From contig NZ_ACJM01000003.1 of assembly GCF_000174415.1 (NCBI RefSeq), positions 124,001-188,000 of the forward strand: a stretch of DNA of 64,000 bases, given 5' to 3'. A program made the position numbers and the translations under genes. The first letter of the stretch is position 1. Every line of letters begins with the position of its first letter. This DNA is from Dethiobacter alkaliphilus AHT 1. GTDB lineage: Bacteria; Bacillota; Dethiobacteria; Dethiobacterales; Dethiobacteraceae. Shown one piece after another: positions 52,860-61,998 of this stretch. Below the pieces are notes generated by a model, which was given only the letters and a program-made list of their open reading frames with translations, was not told the origin of the DNA and did no database searches.

Positions 52860-54622
52860 CTACGGCAGTTCATATGCATTGACGTGGATACCATAATAGC
52901 CGTTTAGAGGAACTGTCATGGTAACTGGACTTGAAAGAGCTGTCTGTTTATAAGCGAATAGGCCTGATGCTGTTCTTTGGCCTATTGGTGCAACGTTATA
53001 GTCCTGAACGTAGAAATTTTCACCCTGTGCAAATGCCCAACCGTCGAGATAAATGGTTATATCAACATGTGTTGAAGTTTGATTTGTGAATGTTACATGT
53101 CCTGCGTAATTAGTTTGGCCAGCGTAGAGATAAGCTGTTAATACCCCATCTTCTTCTGCTAATTCTGAATACTTAACGTAAGTGAACCAGTTACCTCTAT
53201 CCGGATTGTAGCGATACACTCCTGGTGCATGAGCTGCCCAGATGGTTTGGGATTCGGGTGGGATATAGGTGTTGGTGATAGTACCAATAGCACCGGCTAC
53301 CGGTGTTTCGCCTGCTTCAACGACTAACTCACGGTTTGCCGGGTCGTAGCTTGGTGTCCAGCCATCAGGAGTCACTTCTGCGAAGGTATATACTCCAGGG
53401 AGCAGATAGCCAAGATCATCTTCCCAGTTGTTAGCGTCACTGAGGATAAGCGTGTCAACCAGTGTACCTTCGGAATCGTAGATATTGACGTCGATGGTGC
53501 CGTCATATACAACTCCTGTGCCTTGGTCATCCCAAACCTTGATAACCTTGAGGCTACCAAGGTCAATGGTGTTTGTAATAGTACCAATAGCACCAGCTGC
53601 GGGATCATCACCGGCCTCAACAACTAACTCACGGTTTGCCGGGTCGTAGCTGGTGTCCAGCCATCAGGAGTCACTTCTGCGAAGGTATATACTCCAGGGA
53701 GCAGATAGCCAAGATCATCTTCCCAGTTGTTAGTGTCACTGAGGATAAGCGTGTCAACCAGTGTACCTTCGGAATCGTAGATATTGACGTCGATGGTGCC
53801 GTCATATACAACTCCTGTGCCTTGGTCATCCCAAATCTTGATAACCTTGAGGCTACCAAGGTCAATGGTGTTTGTAATAGTACCAATAGCACCAGCTGCG
53901 GGATCATCACCGGCCTCAACAACTAACTCACGGTTTGCCGGGTCGTAGCTTGGTGTCCAGCCATCAGGAGTCACTTCTGCGAAGGTATATACTCCAGGGA
54001 GCAGATAGCCAAGATCATCTTCCCAGTTGTTAGCGTCACTGAGGATAAGCGTGTCAACCAGTGTACCTTCGGAATCGTAGATATTGACGTCGATGGTGCC
54101 GTCATATACAACTCCTGTGCCTTGGTCATCCCAAATCTTGATAACCTTGAGGCTACCGGTTGGCGGCGGTTCAAATTCGAACTCAACATAACTTATGCCG
54201 GGGATATTTTTTCCATGTCGTGGAGACTGCAAACCACAGTCGCTAGCTACAGGCACTCCAAGTCCTTCAGGTGGATCGGCAGCATAGTAGTAAATATTAG
54301 CATTTGGGCCACCCTTAACTGTAACCTTGGATACAACGGGGAAACCATTTTCCTCCCAGAACTTTAGTGTCTTACCTCCGTCGTAAACTTCATAAAATAC
54401 CTTATACCAAACACCGTCAAATTCTACATCGATATATCCGCTTCCAGGATCATTAATTCTTGTTCCGATTTCTTCTGGGTTTCCATTGTATTCAACTGGA
54501 TCAACCAATGGACCCTCACAAGGCGGCACGGAGCCCAGGGCGGTACCTATCGCCAGCAATCCAATAACCAAAAGAACTAATCCCACTCGCCAATACTTCG
54601 ACACCGGTTTTGCCATATTCAA
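52860..54622 (-). pseudogene. Secreted CnaB-repeat surface protein interrupted by a one-base deletion
   Basis: TTG 54622 (GGGAGG at 7 nt) starts a 332-residue frame: signal peptide (about 5-30), an N-terminal domain of 125 residues, then 100-residue CnaB-like repeats beginning SLKVIKIWDDQGTGVVYDG and ending with AGAIGTITNT. At 53650 one T is missing relative to the neighbouring repeats (GTAGCTGG against GTAGCTTGG), which stops the frame at 53624. I translated the other frame by hand: it stays open from the deletion to 52860 and adds one complete repeat and a final domain (IWAAHAPGVYRYNPDRG ... NGYYGIHVNAYELP). No LPxTG motif. Restoring the base would give about 587 residues. Mutation, phase switch or sequencing error are all possible. 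Confidence 0.85.
53341..54160 (-). repeat. Near-identical 300-bp tandem repeats
   Basis: Units begin at 53341, 53641 and 53940 (periods 300 and 299 bp), differing by a handful of bases; the last unit is partial. They encode the CnaB-like 100-residue repeats. High identity suggests recent expansion or gene conversion, and makes recombination between units likely. Confidence 0.9.
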
Positions 54623-55024
54623 TTATTTTCCTCCCTATTAAGTTTTTTTGAACAGGTGCAATAACAGCTAACAATAAAATAATGCCAGCCTGCGCCCCAC
54701 CCCCCCCGAGAGTCGGGATTACTCGCCGGAATATATACCGACTGTCGTTTTTGTAGGAACTCTGCCAGAATTGATTACAGCGTGCCCACTTCGTAACAAA
54801 ATATGCAGGTGCACTACAAAAATGAACATTTCGTAACAAAAAAATAAAGATAATTATAAGCAATAAACCCTATCTGTTTAGACAGGGTTTTTGCAGGAAA
54901 TAGTTATTTTTTTGTTACCCCCCCCTTAATAATAACAGCGGGGTGACAAATTACAGGCTGGCCAGACTGATTTTATCTCTGACCTGGAGACCTTTGTGAG
55001 CTAAGGTTCAGACTGGTGCCTCGT
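54623..55024. other. Leader of the CnaB-repeat gene, with two C8 tracts
   Basis: No gene. Runs of eight C occur at 54700-54707 and 54918-54925 (G8 on the coding strand of the minus gene). A near-direct repeat TTTTGTTACGAA(A/G)TG lies on the minus strand near 54790-54845. AAACCCTATC/GACAGGGTTT (54866-54891) is a terminator for the response regulator gene. Confidence 0.6.
54866..54893 (-). terminator. Terminator of the two-component operon
   Basis: AAACCCTGTC pairs with GATAGGGTTT around TAAACA on the minus strand, tail TTTATTGCTT. On the plus strand the tail is TTTTTG, so it may work both ways. Confidence 0.65.
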
Positions 55025-55642
55025 TTACCTATTTAGTGCCTGGGAAACGCCGTAGAGGGCTGCTTGGGTGCGGTCCTGTAGTTCCAGTTTGGTGAGGATT
55101 TGGCCTACGTGTTTTTTTACTGTGTGTTCGCTGATAAACAGATCTTCGGCTATCTTTTTATTATTTAGTCCGCGGGAGAGGAATTTCAGTACTTCCATTT
55201 CTCGGGTTGTCAGTTCGCTTAACTTATCTTCATTCTTCTCTTCCAAAGCGTGTTGGACGATTACGGGATCAAAATACTTGCGGCCTTTATGTATCATGCG
55301 CACAGAAGTGATTAACTCTTCGGGTAAGGTTTCTTTTAATATATAACCGTCTACCTCTAAAGCCATGGCTTGTTTAATTTCTTCTTTTGTGGCATAGGAA
55401 GTGAGCACAATATATTTGCAGGTACTGTTTATTGAGCGCGCTTTTTCTATAATGTCTAACCCGTGTTCCCCGGGTAAGCGTAAATCAACCAGGGCAACAT
55501 CCGGACTGTGTTTTTCCAAGACTTCCATAGCCTCCAGGCCATTTGCGGCAAAACCGCAGATTTCAAAGTCTTCTTCCAGTGAAGCAACCAACTCCAAACC
55601 TTTGCGTACCAGCGGATGATCGTCAATAATTATGACTCTCAT
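55025..55642 (-). CDS. NarL/LuxR-family response regulator
   Basis: 205 residues: receiver domain (D7, D8, phosphoacceptor D53 in ALVDLRLPGEHG) and a LuxR HTH (about 140-203; LTTREMEVLKFLSRGLNNKKIAEDLFISEHTVKKHVGQIL). It lies 17 bp after the kinase gene. Two secreted-protein genes flank the pair and are plausible targets. Confidence 0.94.
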   Translation of the reverse strand: MRVIIIDDHPLVRKGLELVASLEEDFEICGFAANGLEAMEVLEKHSPDVALVDLRLPGEHGLDIIEKARSINSTCKYIVLTSYATKEEIKQAMALEVDGYILKETLPEELITSVRMIHKGRKYFDPVIVQHALEEKNEDKLSELTTREMEVLKFLSRGLNNKKIAEDLFISEHTVKKHVGQILTKLELQDRTQAALYGVSQALNR

Positions 55643-55659
55643 ATCCTTCCTCCCCCGAT

Positions 55660-57903
55660 TTAGTTTTCTGGTACAGGTGACGTAGGAACAGACACAGATA
55701 TTTTTGTACCTTCGCCCACCTTGCTTTCAATGTTCAGATGGCCTTGTAGTGAACGGGCCAGTTCTGTCATATTGACAACTCCCAGCTTTCTGGCACTGCT
55801 TTCGGCATTAGTACTGTAGAGGTCGATATCACATCCCTTTCCATCATCCTGAATAAATAACTGAGATTCGAATGGATCCATTAACAGATCAACTTTGATA
55901 TTTTTACTTTTGCCATGGCGAATGGCATTATTGGTTGCCTCTTTAACAATGCGATAAAATGCACGACGGATGGCAGCGTTTAGGTATTCTTCCTTCCCAC
56001 TGATATTAAAATCTATATCTATCTGATTCAATTCCGCCAAGCCGTTTAATTGTTTTTCCAGTTCACTGACAAATGTATGGTCGCCACGATGACGTGGGCT
56101 CAGCCTGTAAATAAGCAAGCGCAGCTCTTTTGCTGTCTTTGCCGTAACATCGCGAATAGCCTGAAGAATCTGTTTTTTCTCGTTAGGGGACAAGGTATCG
56201 CCCTGCCTGATAATGGCCTCAGCGCCGTAAACCACACTAAAAAGATTCTGAGAAACACTGTCGTGGATCTCATTGGCGATTCTGTTTTGCTCTTCCAGCA
56301 AAAGCATCTTATCGGAAAACAACTCGGCTATGTTACGCTCAATGGCCACTGCTGCCAGATTAGCCATAAAGGAAAGGGTTTGCATAACTTCTTCCGTGTT
56401 AAAGGCATCCTTTGGCTGCAATGCAGCCAGTAAGCCAAAACAGTGGGAACGTGACTTAACGGGCATACAGAGCAGACGTGCCACCGGCTTACCCTGTGAA
56501 TCATAAACCAGATGTTCTACTGAGTGGGGAGTTTTTTGAATCCGTGACCACGCTGCTATCAAAGGTTCGTACCAGTAGCTCTCGGGAAGAACATCCTTCT
56601 CTCCTTTAACCGTGTAGATACGATTGTTTAATGAGCTGTCTTCTTTAACAGATGTCTTATCCAACCAAAATATTACTTTTTTATTGCCGGTAAGGGCGCG
56701 GGCGTAGGCGGCAAAAAGATCAATTACTTCTTTTATGTCATCACGGCTGGAGATTGTTTCCACCGCTTCATACAATGCGGTCATACGCTGCATTGTTTGC
56801 TCCGTTCGCTTCAGATTGAAGATATTACAAACGGTTTGTTGAGCGAAGTTAATAAAAAAGTTCAGTTCAGACTGAAAATTGGCAAAGCTTTTGCCAGGAG
56901 GTAGCCACCCTACAAAGATAGCCATGATACTATAATCATTTAGCCTAAGTGGCAGTGATAACCAGGAATTGTCTTCAGATATTGCCACTTCATCTTTACC
57001 TGGTTCACTCCATCGCCTTGCCAATTCAGCAAGATTAAGTTCCTCACTAATAAAATTATGAGGGATGTCGGGGGGTACCACTGTAAAAAGAATCTGGTGA
57101 GTAGGATTTAGAAACGGTGTGGGGGAATCCAGCACCAGTACAGCCGCTTTCTGAAGAGGAAATACGTCTTCGGCGTATTCTACAAGCTTTCTGTAAACAT
57201 CACTTGTGTTTTTACAGGCGACGGCCTCGCGTTGGAAATCGCTTAAGGACTTTGAACGCTGATGATTCTTTTCTAAACTGTTATAAGCTTCCGTGAGCTT
57301 CTCCTGTTGTTCTTCCAATGCCTGGGACTGGACCGCCAAGACACGATAAATGCCGGAAAAAATCTGAAAGGCAAGAGCCATTAGGAAAAGGGCTGAAATA
57401 AGGCCGAGATAATTGGAGAAGAAGCCCAAAAGACTAAAATTTGCGCCCTCAAAGTAGAGATCTTCAAGGATCGAAAATAAAAGATAGACAGACATTAAAG
57501 TCCAGGGCATGAAGAATGGTAGGTATGCAGAGGCGATCATAACGGGATTTAGCGCATACCATATGAAGGGACTATCCAAGCCACCTGTCAAGGCAACGAT
57601 GATAGCCAGGATAACAGATTCGGCCAAAACATAAACGGCCAGGTTGTCACTGCGTTTGATTGCTCGGTTATATAGATAAACAAAGATAAACGACGAGATT
57701 ACTAAAAACAGAAGAAATCCCAGTTTATCAAACAGCAGCCTCTGGCCCGGGGCCAGCATAAATACAATTGAAGTCAGGAGCAGGGAAATAGCCCTAAAGA
57801 GACCAAATGTGGTACTAAACCCGGGATGAAAGTTGATTTTCCCCTTACTGTTTAGCAAGTAGTTTTTATCTATCCGATGAAAACTACCTGAAATCGCTCT
57901 CAT
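55660..57903 (-). CDS. Membrane sensor histidine kinase (NarL/DegS type)
   Basis: 747 residues. About five hydrophobic segments at 35-190, a coiled coil (LEEQQEKLTEAYNSLEKNHQ), two GAF-like domains (about 220-365 and 375-520), HisKA_3 with H547 (NRIANEIHDSVSQNLFS) and HATPase (EATNNAIRHG, DDGKGCD). No large outer loop, so the signal is probably membrane-derived or intracellular. Operon with the downstream regulator. Confidence 0.93.
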   Translation of the reverse strand: MRAISGSFHRIDKNYLLNSKGKINFHPGFSTTFGLFRAISLLLTSIVFMLAPGQRLLFDKLGFLLFLVISSFIFVYLYNRAIKRSDNLAVYVLAESVILAIIVALTGGLDSPFIWYALNPVMIASAYLPFFMPWTLMSVYLLFSILEDLYFEGANFSLLGFFSNYLGLISALFLMALAFQIFSGIYRVLAVQSQALEEQQEKLTEAYNSLEKNHQRSKSLSDFQREAVACKNTSDVYRKLVEYAEDVFPLQKAAVLVLDSPTPFLNPTHQILFTVVPPDIPHNFISEELNLAELARRWSEPGKDEVAISEDNSWLSLPLRLNDYSIMAIFVGWLPPGKSFANFQSELNFFINFAQQTVCNIFNLKRTEQTMQRMTALYEAVETISSRDDIKEVIDLFAAYARALTGNKKVIFWLDKTSVKEDSSLNNRIYTVKGEKDVLPESYWYEPLIAAWSRIQKTPHSVEHLVYDSQGKPVARLLCMPVKSRSHCFGLLAALQPKDAFNTEEVMQTLSFMANLAAVAIERNIAELFSDKMLLLEEQNRIANEIHDSVSQNLFSVVYGAEAIIRQGDTLSPNEKKQILQAIRDVTAKTAKELRLLIYRLSPRHRGDHTFVSELEKQLNGLAELNQIDIDFNISGKEEYLNAAIRRAFYRIVKEATNNAIRHGKSKNIKVDLLMDPFESQLFIQDDGKGCDIDLYSTNAESSARKLGVVNMTELARSLQGHLNIESKVGEGTKISVSVPTSPVPEN

Positions 57904-58381
57904 ACAATGCCTCCGAACTCGCTTTCCATGGAAATTATTAACATGCTTTGTGTTTTCTATCTTACTATCTAATAAGTTCAGGTGTCAATTAATTCGACAT
58001 TTGAAAAAAGGCCCCTTTAAGCAAGAAGAATGAGGAAAATCTGAAGTAAAAAACACGTTATTTGATGGAAATTTATAAGTAAATGTTGTTATCGGAAAAA
58101 TTATGCGTAATAAAAGGAAAAGATGCGGTCGAATGATGTAAAAACAAAGTTTAAAAATAATTTCAAAATGGTAACATTTTCGCTAATTCTAGTAAGCATA
58201 TTGGATTAGTAGCTAATCATAGCAGAATCTCAAATATGCATAGCAAATTAACCGACTCTTCGACTTTCATGAAGTCCATTCTACATTAGTCAAAGAAACA
58301 TTATAAAAACATAGTATTTCTTTGTTAAATCGTGTGTAAATATGTGGAAACTTTTTTCTTCCTATCCCTCTGCTATCCTGC
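57904..58381. other. Long AT-rich intergenic region
   Basis: No gene. Divergent promoters for the kinase and the secreted protein must lie here. The part after 58000 is strongly AT-rich, with several direct A/T runs, but I recognise no specific site before 58382. Confidence 0.5.
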
Positions 58382-58387
58382 TATAAT
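58379..58387 (+). promoter_or_regulatory. Extended -10 promoter of the 58653 gene
   Basis: TGCTATAAT is a consensus extended -10 element. No clear -35 box. It places the start near 58394 and so puts both hairpins at 58413-58615 in the leader RNA. Confidence 0.6.
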
Positions 58388-58412
58388 CTAATCAACCATA
58401 GAAGCAATGACC

Positions 58413-58488
58413 AACCTCTTACAAATCGGGCGCCTTGAGAGGTTGAGAGCTGGCGGCGCAACCGGCTATGGCAGGCCGGTTTTTTTTG
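58413..58488 (+). promoter_or_regulatory. Structured leader with first attenuator
   Basis: AACCTCT (58413-58419) pairs with AGAGGTT (58438-58444). After a GC-rich segment, AACCGGC (58460-58466) pairs with GCCGGTT (58475-58481), followed by eight T. An intrinsic terminator this early in a 260-nt leader suggests attenuation. I could not assign it to a known riboswitch class. Confidence 0.6.
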
Positions 58489-58543
58489 TGCTCAGAACGG
58501 GTTCTGCTCATGCCAACATCACAGTAGAATATTTGCACAATTA

Positions 58544-58615
58544 GAGCCTAAACCAGCCATCTTTGCATCACATTCGGGGGTGATGAGAGGAAAGACGTAG
58601 TTTAGGTTCTTTTTG
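58544..58615 (+). terminator. Second attenuator in the leader
   Basis: GAGCCTAAAC (58544-58553) pairs with GTTTAGGTTC (58600-58609), enclosing a CATCAC/GTGATG hairpin, followed by TTTTT. It lies 38 bp before the start codon. Confidence 0.6.
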
Positions 58616-58652
58616 TGTTTAATTTCATTGAAAAAAAAAGGAGGTAAAACTA

Positions 58653-59864
58653 ATGAAAAGCCTTATGAAAACAAAAGTGTTAGTTATTCTGCTTACACTG
58701 GCTATGTTGGTAGCCATGACAATGCCGATGGTCTTCGCGGAAACAGAGCCTACAGCTACACTGGTAGTAACATACGATGACGGGGAAACGACTACAACCT
58801 CTAACAGGGATCACCGTTCCAGAGTCCTACATTTTGATGTATACCGGGACACTGGTGCATTAGCAACGTCTGCTGTACTTACATTTGCTGATGAGAGACC
58901 AACAGTTTACTGGGAAGTTGATGCCCAAGGCCCTGGTGGCGGATCGGGAACACTGGATAATCCCTTCTGGCAGGGCTCGGAAAATGCAGACCTAACTGGC
59001 TCTGAGATTGGCTACTGGCACTGGGTTTATACAGCCTCTGGGGTCCTGACCATTAGTAACAGCTCCGGAGACGAAGAAGAAGAGCCAAAGCTTGGCAAAC
59101 TTTCAATTATTAAATTCTATGATGCCAATGCCAACGGAGAGTTTGATAACGGTGAGGCTATAATCGAAGACTGGAAAGTAAAGATTTACATCGGTGACGT
59201 TTTCTACGGTTGCGTAGAAACACCATATGAGATTGAAAATATAATTTATGGTACCACCTTTAGAATTGTAGAGTGCGAGTCTACAACAGGTAACTGGAGA
59301 TCGACAACCCCTACTGAATATACGGTTACCGTGGGCTCCGATGTTGATGGACTTGATGTAGAAGTTGAGTTCGGTAACCTCTGCCTGGGTGAAGGCGGCG
59401 GATACACCATGGGATTCTGGGGCAACAGAAACGGACAGCGGATTTTTGAGGATGATATCGATGAATCAATAGCAGCTCTTACCGCCCTGAATCTAAAGGA
59501 TGCAACTGGCGATACTTTTGTTCCAGAAGACCACGACGATTTCCGCAGCTGGTTACGTGGTGCCAATGCAGAAAATATGCAGTATATGCTTTCCGCTCAG
59601 TTAGCTGCTATGCGGCTCAATGTATTATGGCAAGGGGTAGAAGGAAATGCATTGGTTTATGCCCCTGGAGTCTTACCTAACAGTGATTATATTTCCATTG
59701 GAGCTTTGATCAATTTGGCAAATGAGGCATTAGCAAATGAGGAAGCAAGCCGTGAGTACATGGAGTTGTTAAAAGACGCTTTAGATAGCGCCAATAACAA
59801 TGAGAACTTTGTCCAATCTGAACCGTGTGATAATTTTGCTTTTGATTGCTGTGATGAAGAATAA
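58653..59864 (+). CDS. Secreted protein with SdrD-B-like domain and TMGFWGNRNGQ domain
   Basis: 403 residues. Signal peptide 1-29 (VFA-E). Residues 147-242 form a SdrD-B/CnaB-like domain (LGKLSIIKFYDANANGEFDNGE). From 249 a distinct C-terminal domain begins with GGYTMGFWGNRNGQ and ends with cysteines (PCDNFAFDCCDEE). The TMGFW-type start recurs in secreted repeat proteins of unrelated bacteria, function unknown. GGAGG precedes ATG. No membrane anchor or LPxTG. Expression seems controlled by the upstream hairpins. Confidence 0.8.
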   Translation: MKSLMKTKVLVILLTLAMLVAMTMPMVFAETEPTATLVVTYDDGETTTTSNRDHRSRVLHFDVYRDTGALATSAVLTFADERPTVYWEVDAQGPGGGSGTLDNPFWQGSENADLTGSEIGYWHWVYTASGVLTISNSSGDEEEEPKLGKLSIIKFYDANANGEFDNGEAIIEDWKVKIYIGDVFYGCVETPYEIENIIYGTTFRIVECESTTGNWRSTTPTEYTVTVGSDVDGLDVEVEFGNLCLGEGGGYTMGFWGNRNGQRIFEDDIDESIAALTALNLKDATGDTFVPEDHDDFRSWLRGANAENMQYMLSAQLAAMRLNVLWQGVEGNALVYAPGVLPNSDYISIGALINLANEALANEEASREYMELLKDALDSANNNENFVQSEPCDNFAFDCCDEE

Positions 59865-59869
59865 AGTAC

Positions 59870-59905
59870 AGTAATAAAGCCCGCCTTTTGGCGGGCTTTA
59901 TTACT
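59870..59905. terminator. Bidirectional terminator
   Basis: AGTAATAAAGCCCGCC pairs perfectly with its complement around TTTT, between two convergent genes. Confidence 0.9.
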
Positions 59906-59915
59906 GTAGGCTATG

Positions 59916-60701
59916 TTACAATAAAACGCGATCGTTAAAAGCTGGGAAACTATCTCGTATTTCTGAGACATGGCTTAGATCTATACTGCCATGTAATAGG
60001 GCAGGTTCTTCCCCTGCGGAGTGTAGTACTGTTCCCCAGGGGTCTACCATCATGCTGTTGCCGGCGAAGGGGTTTTCTTTTATCTGGCCGGAGCAGTTGC
60101 AGGAAATGAGGTAGCACTGGTTCTCCAGGGCTCTGGTTCTGTTAAAGAGGGTCCAGTGCTCCAGGCGGGCCAGGGGCCAGGCGGAGGTAACCAGGAAGGC
60201 TTGGGCTCCAAGGTCTGCCATTTTGCGGTACAGTTCGGGGAAACGAAGGTCGTAGCAGGTGGAGATGCCGAATGTGCCCAGGTCTGTTTTTATAACTGTG
60301 GGAGTTGTGCCGCGGGTTAAGAGTTTGCTCTCTTCAGATTTATAGCCAAAGAGGTGGATTTTTCTGTACTTGCTGATTAGTTTTCCATGGGGGTCGATGA
60401 ATAAAGCTGTATTATATAAATGGTTTCCGTCTCGTTCTACAATGCTGCCGCCTAAGATGTGGCAGTTCATTTTTTCTGCCCAGGGAGCTAAAAAGGAATA
60501 GGTCTCCCCTTCTGCTTCTTCACTGTGGGCGGCGTAATCCTGGAATCTGAAAAAGCCGCTTCCCCATATTTCCGGCAGGAGAATCAGATCCGGCTGTGGA
60601 TTGCCGGCATGAAGCTCGAGCATGATTTGCTCCACTTTTTTGAATCTCTCTTCTCTGCTATGTACATCACTTACTTCCAGCTGAATAATGGCTACGTTCA
60701 T
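59916..60701 (-). CDS. Carbon-nitrogen hydrolase (nitrilase superfamily)
   Basis: 261 residues. Catalytic triad: Glu in LLPEIWGSG (about 44), Lys in KYRKIHLFGY (about 112) and Cys in ISTCYDLRFPELYRKM (about 148). It resembles omega-amidases and other short amidases. Substrate not predictable. Monocistronic, convergent with the secreted-protein gene. Confidence 0.9.
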   Translation of the reverse strand: MNVAIIQLEVSDVHSREERFKKVEQIMLELHAGNPQPDLILLPEIWGSGFFRFQDYAAHSEEAEGETYSFLAPWAEKMNCHILGGSIVERDGNHLYNTALFIDPHGKLISKYRKIHLFGYKSEESKLLTRGTTPTVIKTDLGTFGISTCYDLRFPELYRKMADLGAQAFLVTSAWPLARLEHWTLFNRTRALENQCYLISCNCSGQIKENPFAGNSMMVDPWGTVLHSAGEEPALLHGSIDLSHVSEIRDSFPAFNDRVLL

Positions 60702-60818
60702 GATTGTTCCCTCCTATGCTCTTTAAGATAGCATTATTTTGGTCGGATGTCTATCAATGCAAGACTTTGTTTATCTACCCTTTATATTTGTTTGGTAAGA
60801 TATGTATGGGGGGATATC

Positions 60819-61148
60819 ATGGGAGGGTTAACAAAAGCAGGTGGCCGGGACAGGCTTTTATGGTTATTGCTGTTGGGTGTGGGTGTTTTTAATGTGGCGG
60901 ATTACTTTCTGACTTTGTATGCCCTTAGTCGGGGGATGCGGGAAGGGAATCCGGTTATGGATATGATTGTGGATACGGTGTATTTTCCCAAGGTGAAGCT
61001 GGTTTTGGTGCCGCTGTTGCTGCTTTTGTTGTGGCTGAACCGGCAGCGGGTTGGCAAAAGATTGTATGTGTATGTGTGGATTATATTTATTGCTTACTTT
61101 TTGTTAATGGTTTACTATGCATGGCTCTTTTGGGAAGTCTTCAGTTAG
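60819..61148 (+). CDS. DUF5658 membrane protein, copy 1
   Basis: 109 residues from ATG 60819 (GGGGGG at 5 nt). Three or four membrane helices; conserved NVADYFLTLYALSRGMREGNP and YFPKVKL. Function unknown. A similar gene follows at 61269. Confidence 0.75.
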   Translation: MGGLTKAGGRDRLLWLLLLGVGVFNVADYFLTLYALSRGMREGNPVMDMIVDTVYFPKVKLVLVPLLLLLLWLNRQRVGKRLYVYVWIIFIAYFLLMVYYAWLFWEVFS

Positions 61149-61151
61149 AGA

Positions 61152-61180
61152 ATAAAGCACCTGCGGGTGCTTTTTTTGTT
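61152..61180 (+). terminator. Terminator after DUF5658 copy 1
   Basis: AAAGCACC-TGCG-GGTGCTTTTTTT. Confidence 0.85.
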
Positions 61181-61268
61181 TTAGAAAGAAACATGGTTGT
61201 ACATAATAGAAGGCAAGTTTACCGCAAGTACTCCATAGTAATGATAAAAAAGACCGGAGGCATGATAG

Positions 61269-61598
61269 TTGCAGTACATATGCGATGAAAATAACAGATT
61301 TAGGCTGATAGGGTTGATGTTAATTTGTGTTGCCTTTTTTAATGCGGCGGACTATTTTCTGACGCTACATGCTTTAAGTTTAGGTTTCAGAGAAGGAAAT
61401 CCGGTGATGGCTTTGATTGTGGATACGGCTTACTTTCCTAAGGTTAAATTGATTATTGTGCCGCTGTTATTATTATTTCTCTGGTTGGTGAGGGTCAGGG
61501 TTGGGCGCAGGTTGTTTGGCTATGTATCAGTAATTTTTGCGGCCTATTCACTATTAATGGTTTACTATGGTTTCTTATTTTTGACTATGCAGCTTTAA
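61269..61598 (+). CDS. DUF5658 membrane protein, copy 2
   Basis: 109 residues from TTG 61269 with GGAGG (61256-61260) at 8 nt. About 60 percent of residues agree with copy 1 by eye (FNAADYFLTLHALSLGFREG, VDTAYFPKVKL, VPLLLLFLWL). Tandem duplication, each unit with its own terminator. Confidence 0.75.
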   Translation: MQYICDENNRFRLIGLMLICVAFFNAADYFLTLHALSLGFREGNPVMALIVDTAYFPKVKLIIVPLLLLFLWLVRVRVGRRLFGYVSVIFAAYSLLMVYYGFLFLTMQL

Positions 61599-61631
61599 CA
61601 CAGAAAGCACCTGAAAACAGGTGCTTTTCTT
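61599..61631 (+). terminator. Terminator after DUF5658 copy 2
   Basis: AAAGCACCTG-AAAA-CAGGTGCTTTT. The same stem recurs at 63616. Confidence 0.85.
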
Positions 61632-61713
61632 GAAGGAAGAATATTACAGATTCAGTTGGCATATGTATAACACAAAAGAATTTGGGTAAAATTTCCTGTG
61701 TGAGGTGTTATAC

Positions 61714-61998
61714 ATGAGGTTAGCGGAATTATTTATTGTTTTGGTGATATTGGTTACACTTTCGGGGACCGGAATTACTGTGTACAGTGAGCATATCGGT
61801 ACTGTGCAAAACAGTGTCTTGTCCTATAATGTGAAGGTAATGCAGCAAGCGGTGGAGATCTACCAGCTGGAAAACGGCAAGTATCCCGATGATTTAGAGA
61901 GCTTGGTGGAAAACGGATACTTTCGGGAAATGCCGGTGAATCCGGTTACCGGTGCTGCGGATTTTGATTATGATCCGGTGACGGGTAAAATTAAGTAG
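61714..61998 (+). CDS. Pseudopilin-like protein without a leader peptide
   Basis: 94 residues from ATG 61714 (GAGG at 8 nt). After the methionine comes directly RLAELFIVLVILVTLSG, which aligns with the mature part of a prepilin (Glu at position 5), then GspG-like NVKVMQQAVEIYQLENGKYPDDLESLVENGYF and VNPVTG. The leader and the processing glycine are absent, and no upstream extension with a start supplies them. Its end overlaps the convergent aroE by 8 bp. Confidence 0.75.
   Translation: MRLAELFIVLVILVTLSGTGITVYSEHIGTVQNSVLSYNVKVMQQAVEIYQLENGKYPDDLESLVENGYFREMPVNPVTGAADFDYDPVTGKIK

Noticed and set aside
53372..53922. Two identical 83-codon minus-strand ORFs
   Set aside because: They are alternative-frame readings of the 300-bp repeats.
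52860..54160. CRISPR or satellite array
   Set aside because: Repeats are 300 bp, head to tail, without spacers and encode CnaB-like protein repeats.
58400..58490. Known riboswitch (TPP, cobalamin, c-di-GMP, fluoride, ZTP) before the secreted protein
   Set aside because: None of the core motifs I know fits; kept only as an unidentified leader.
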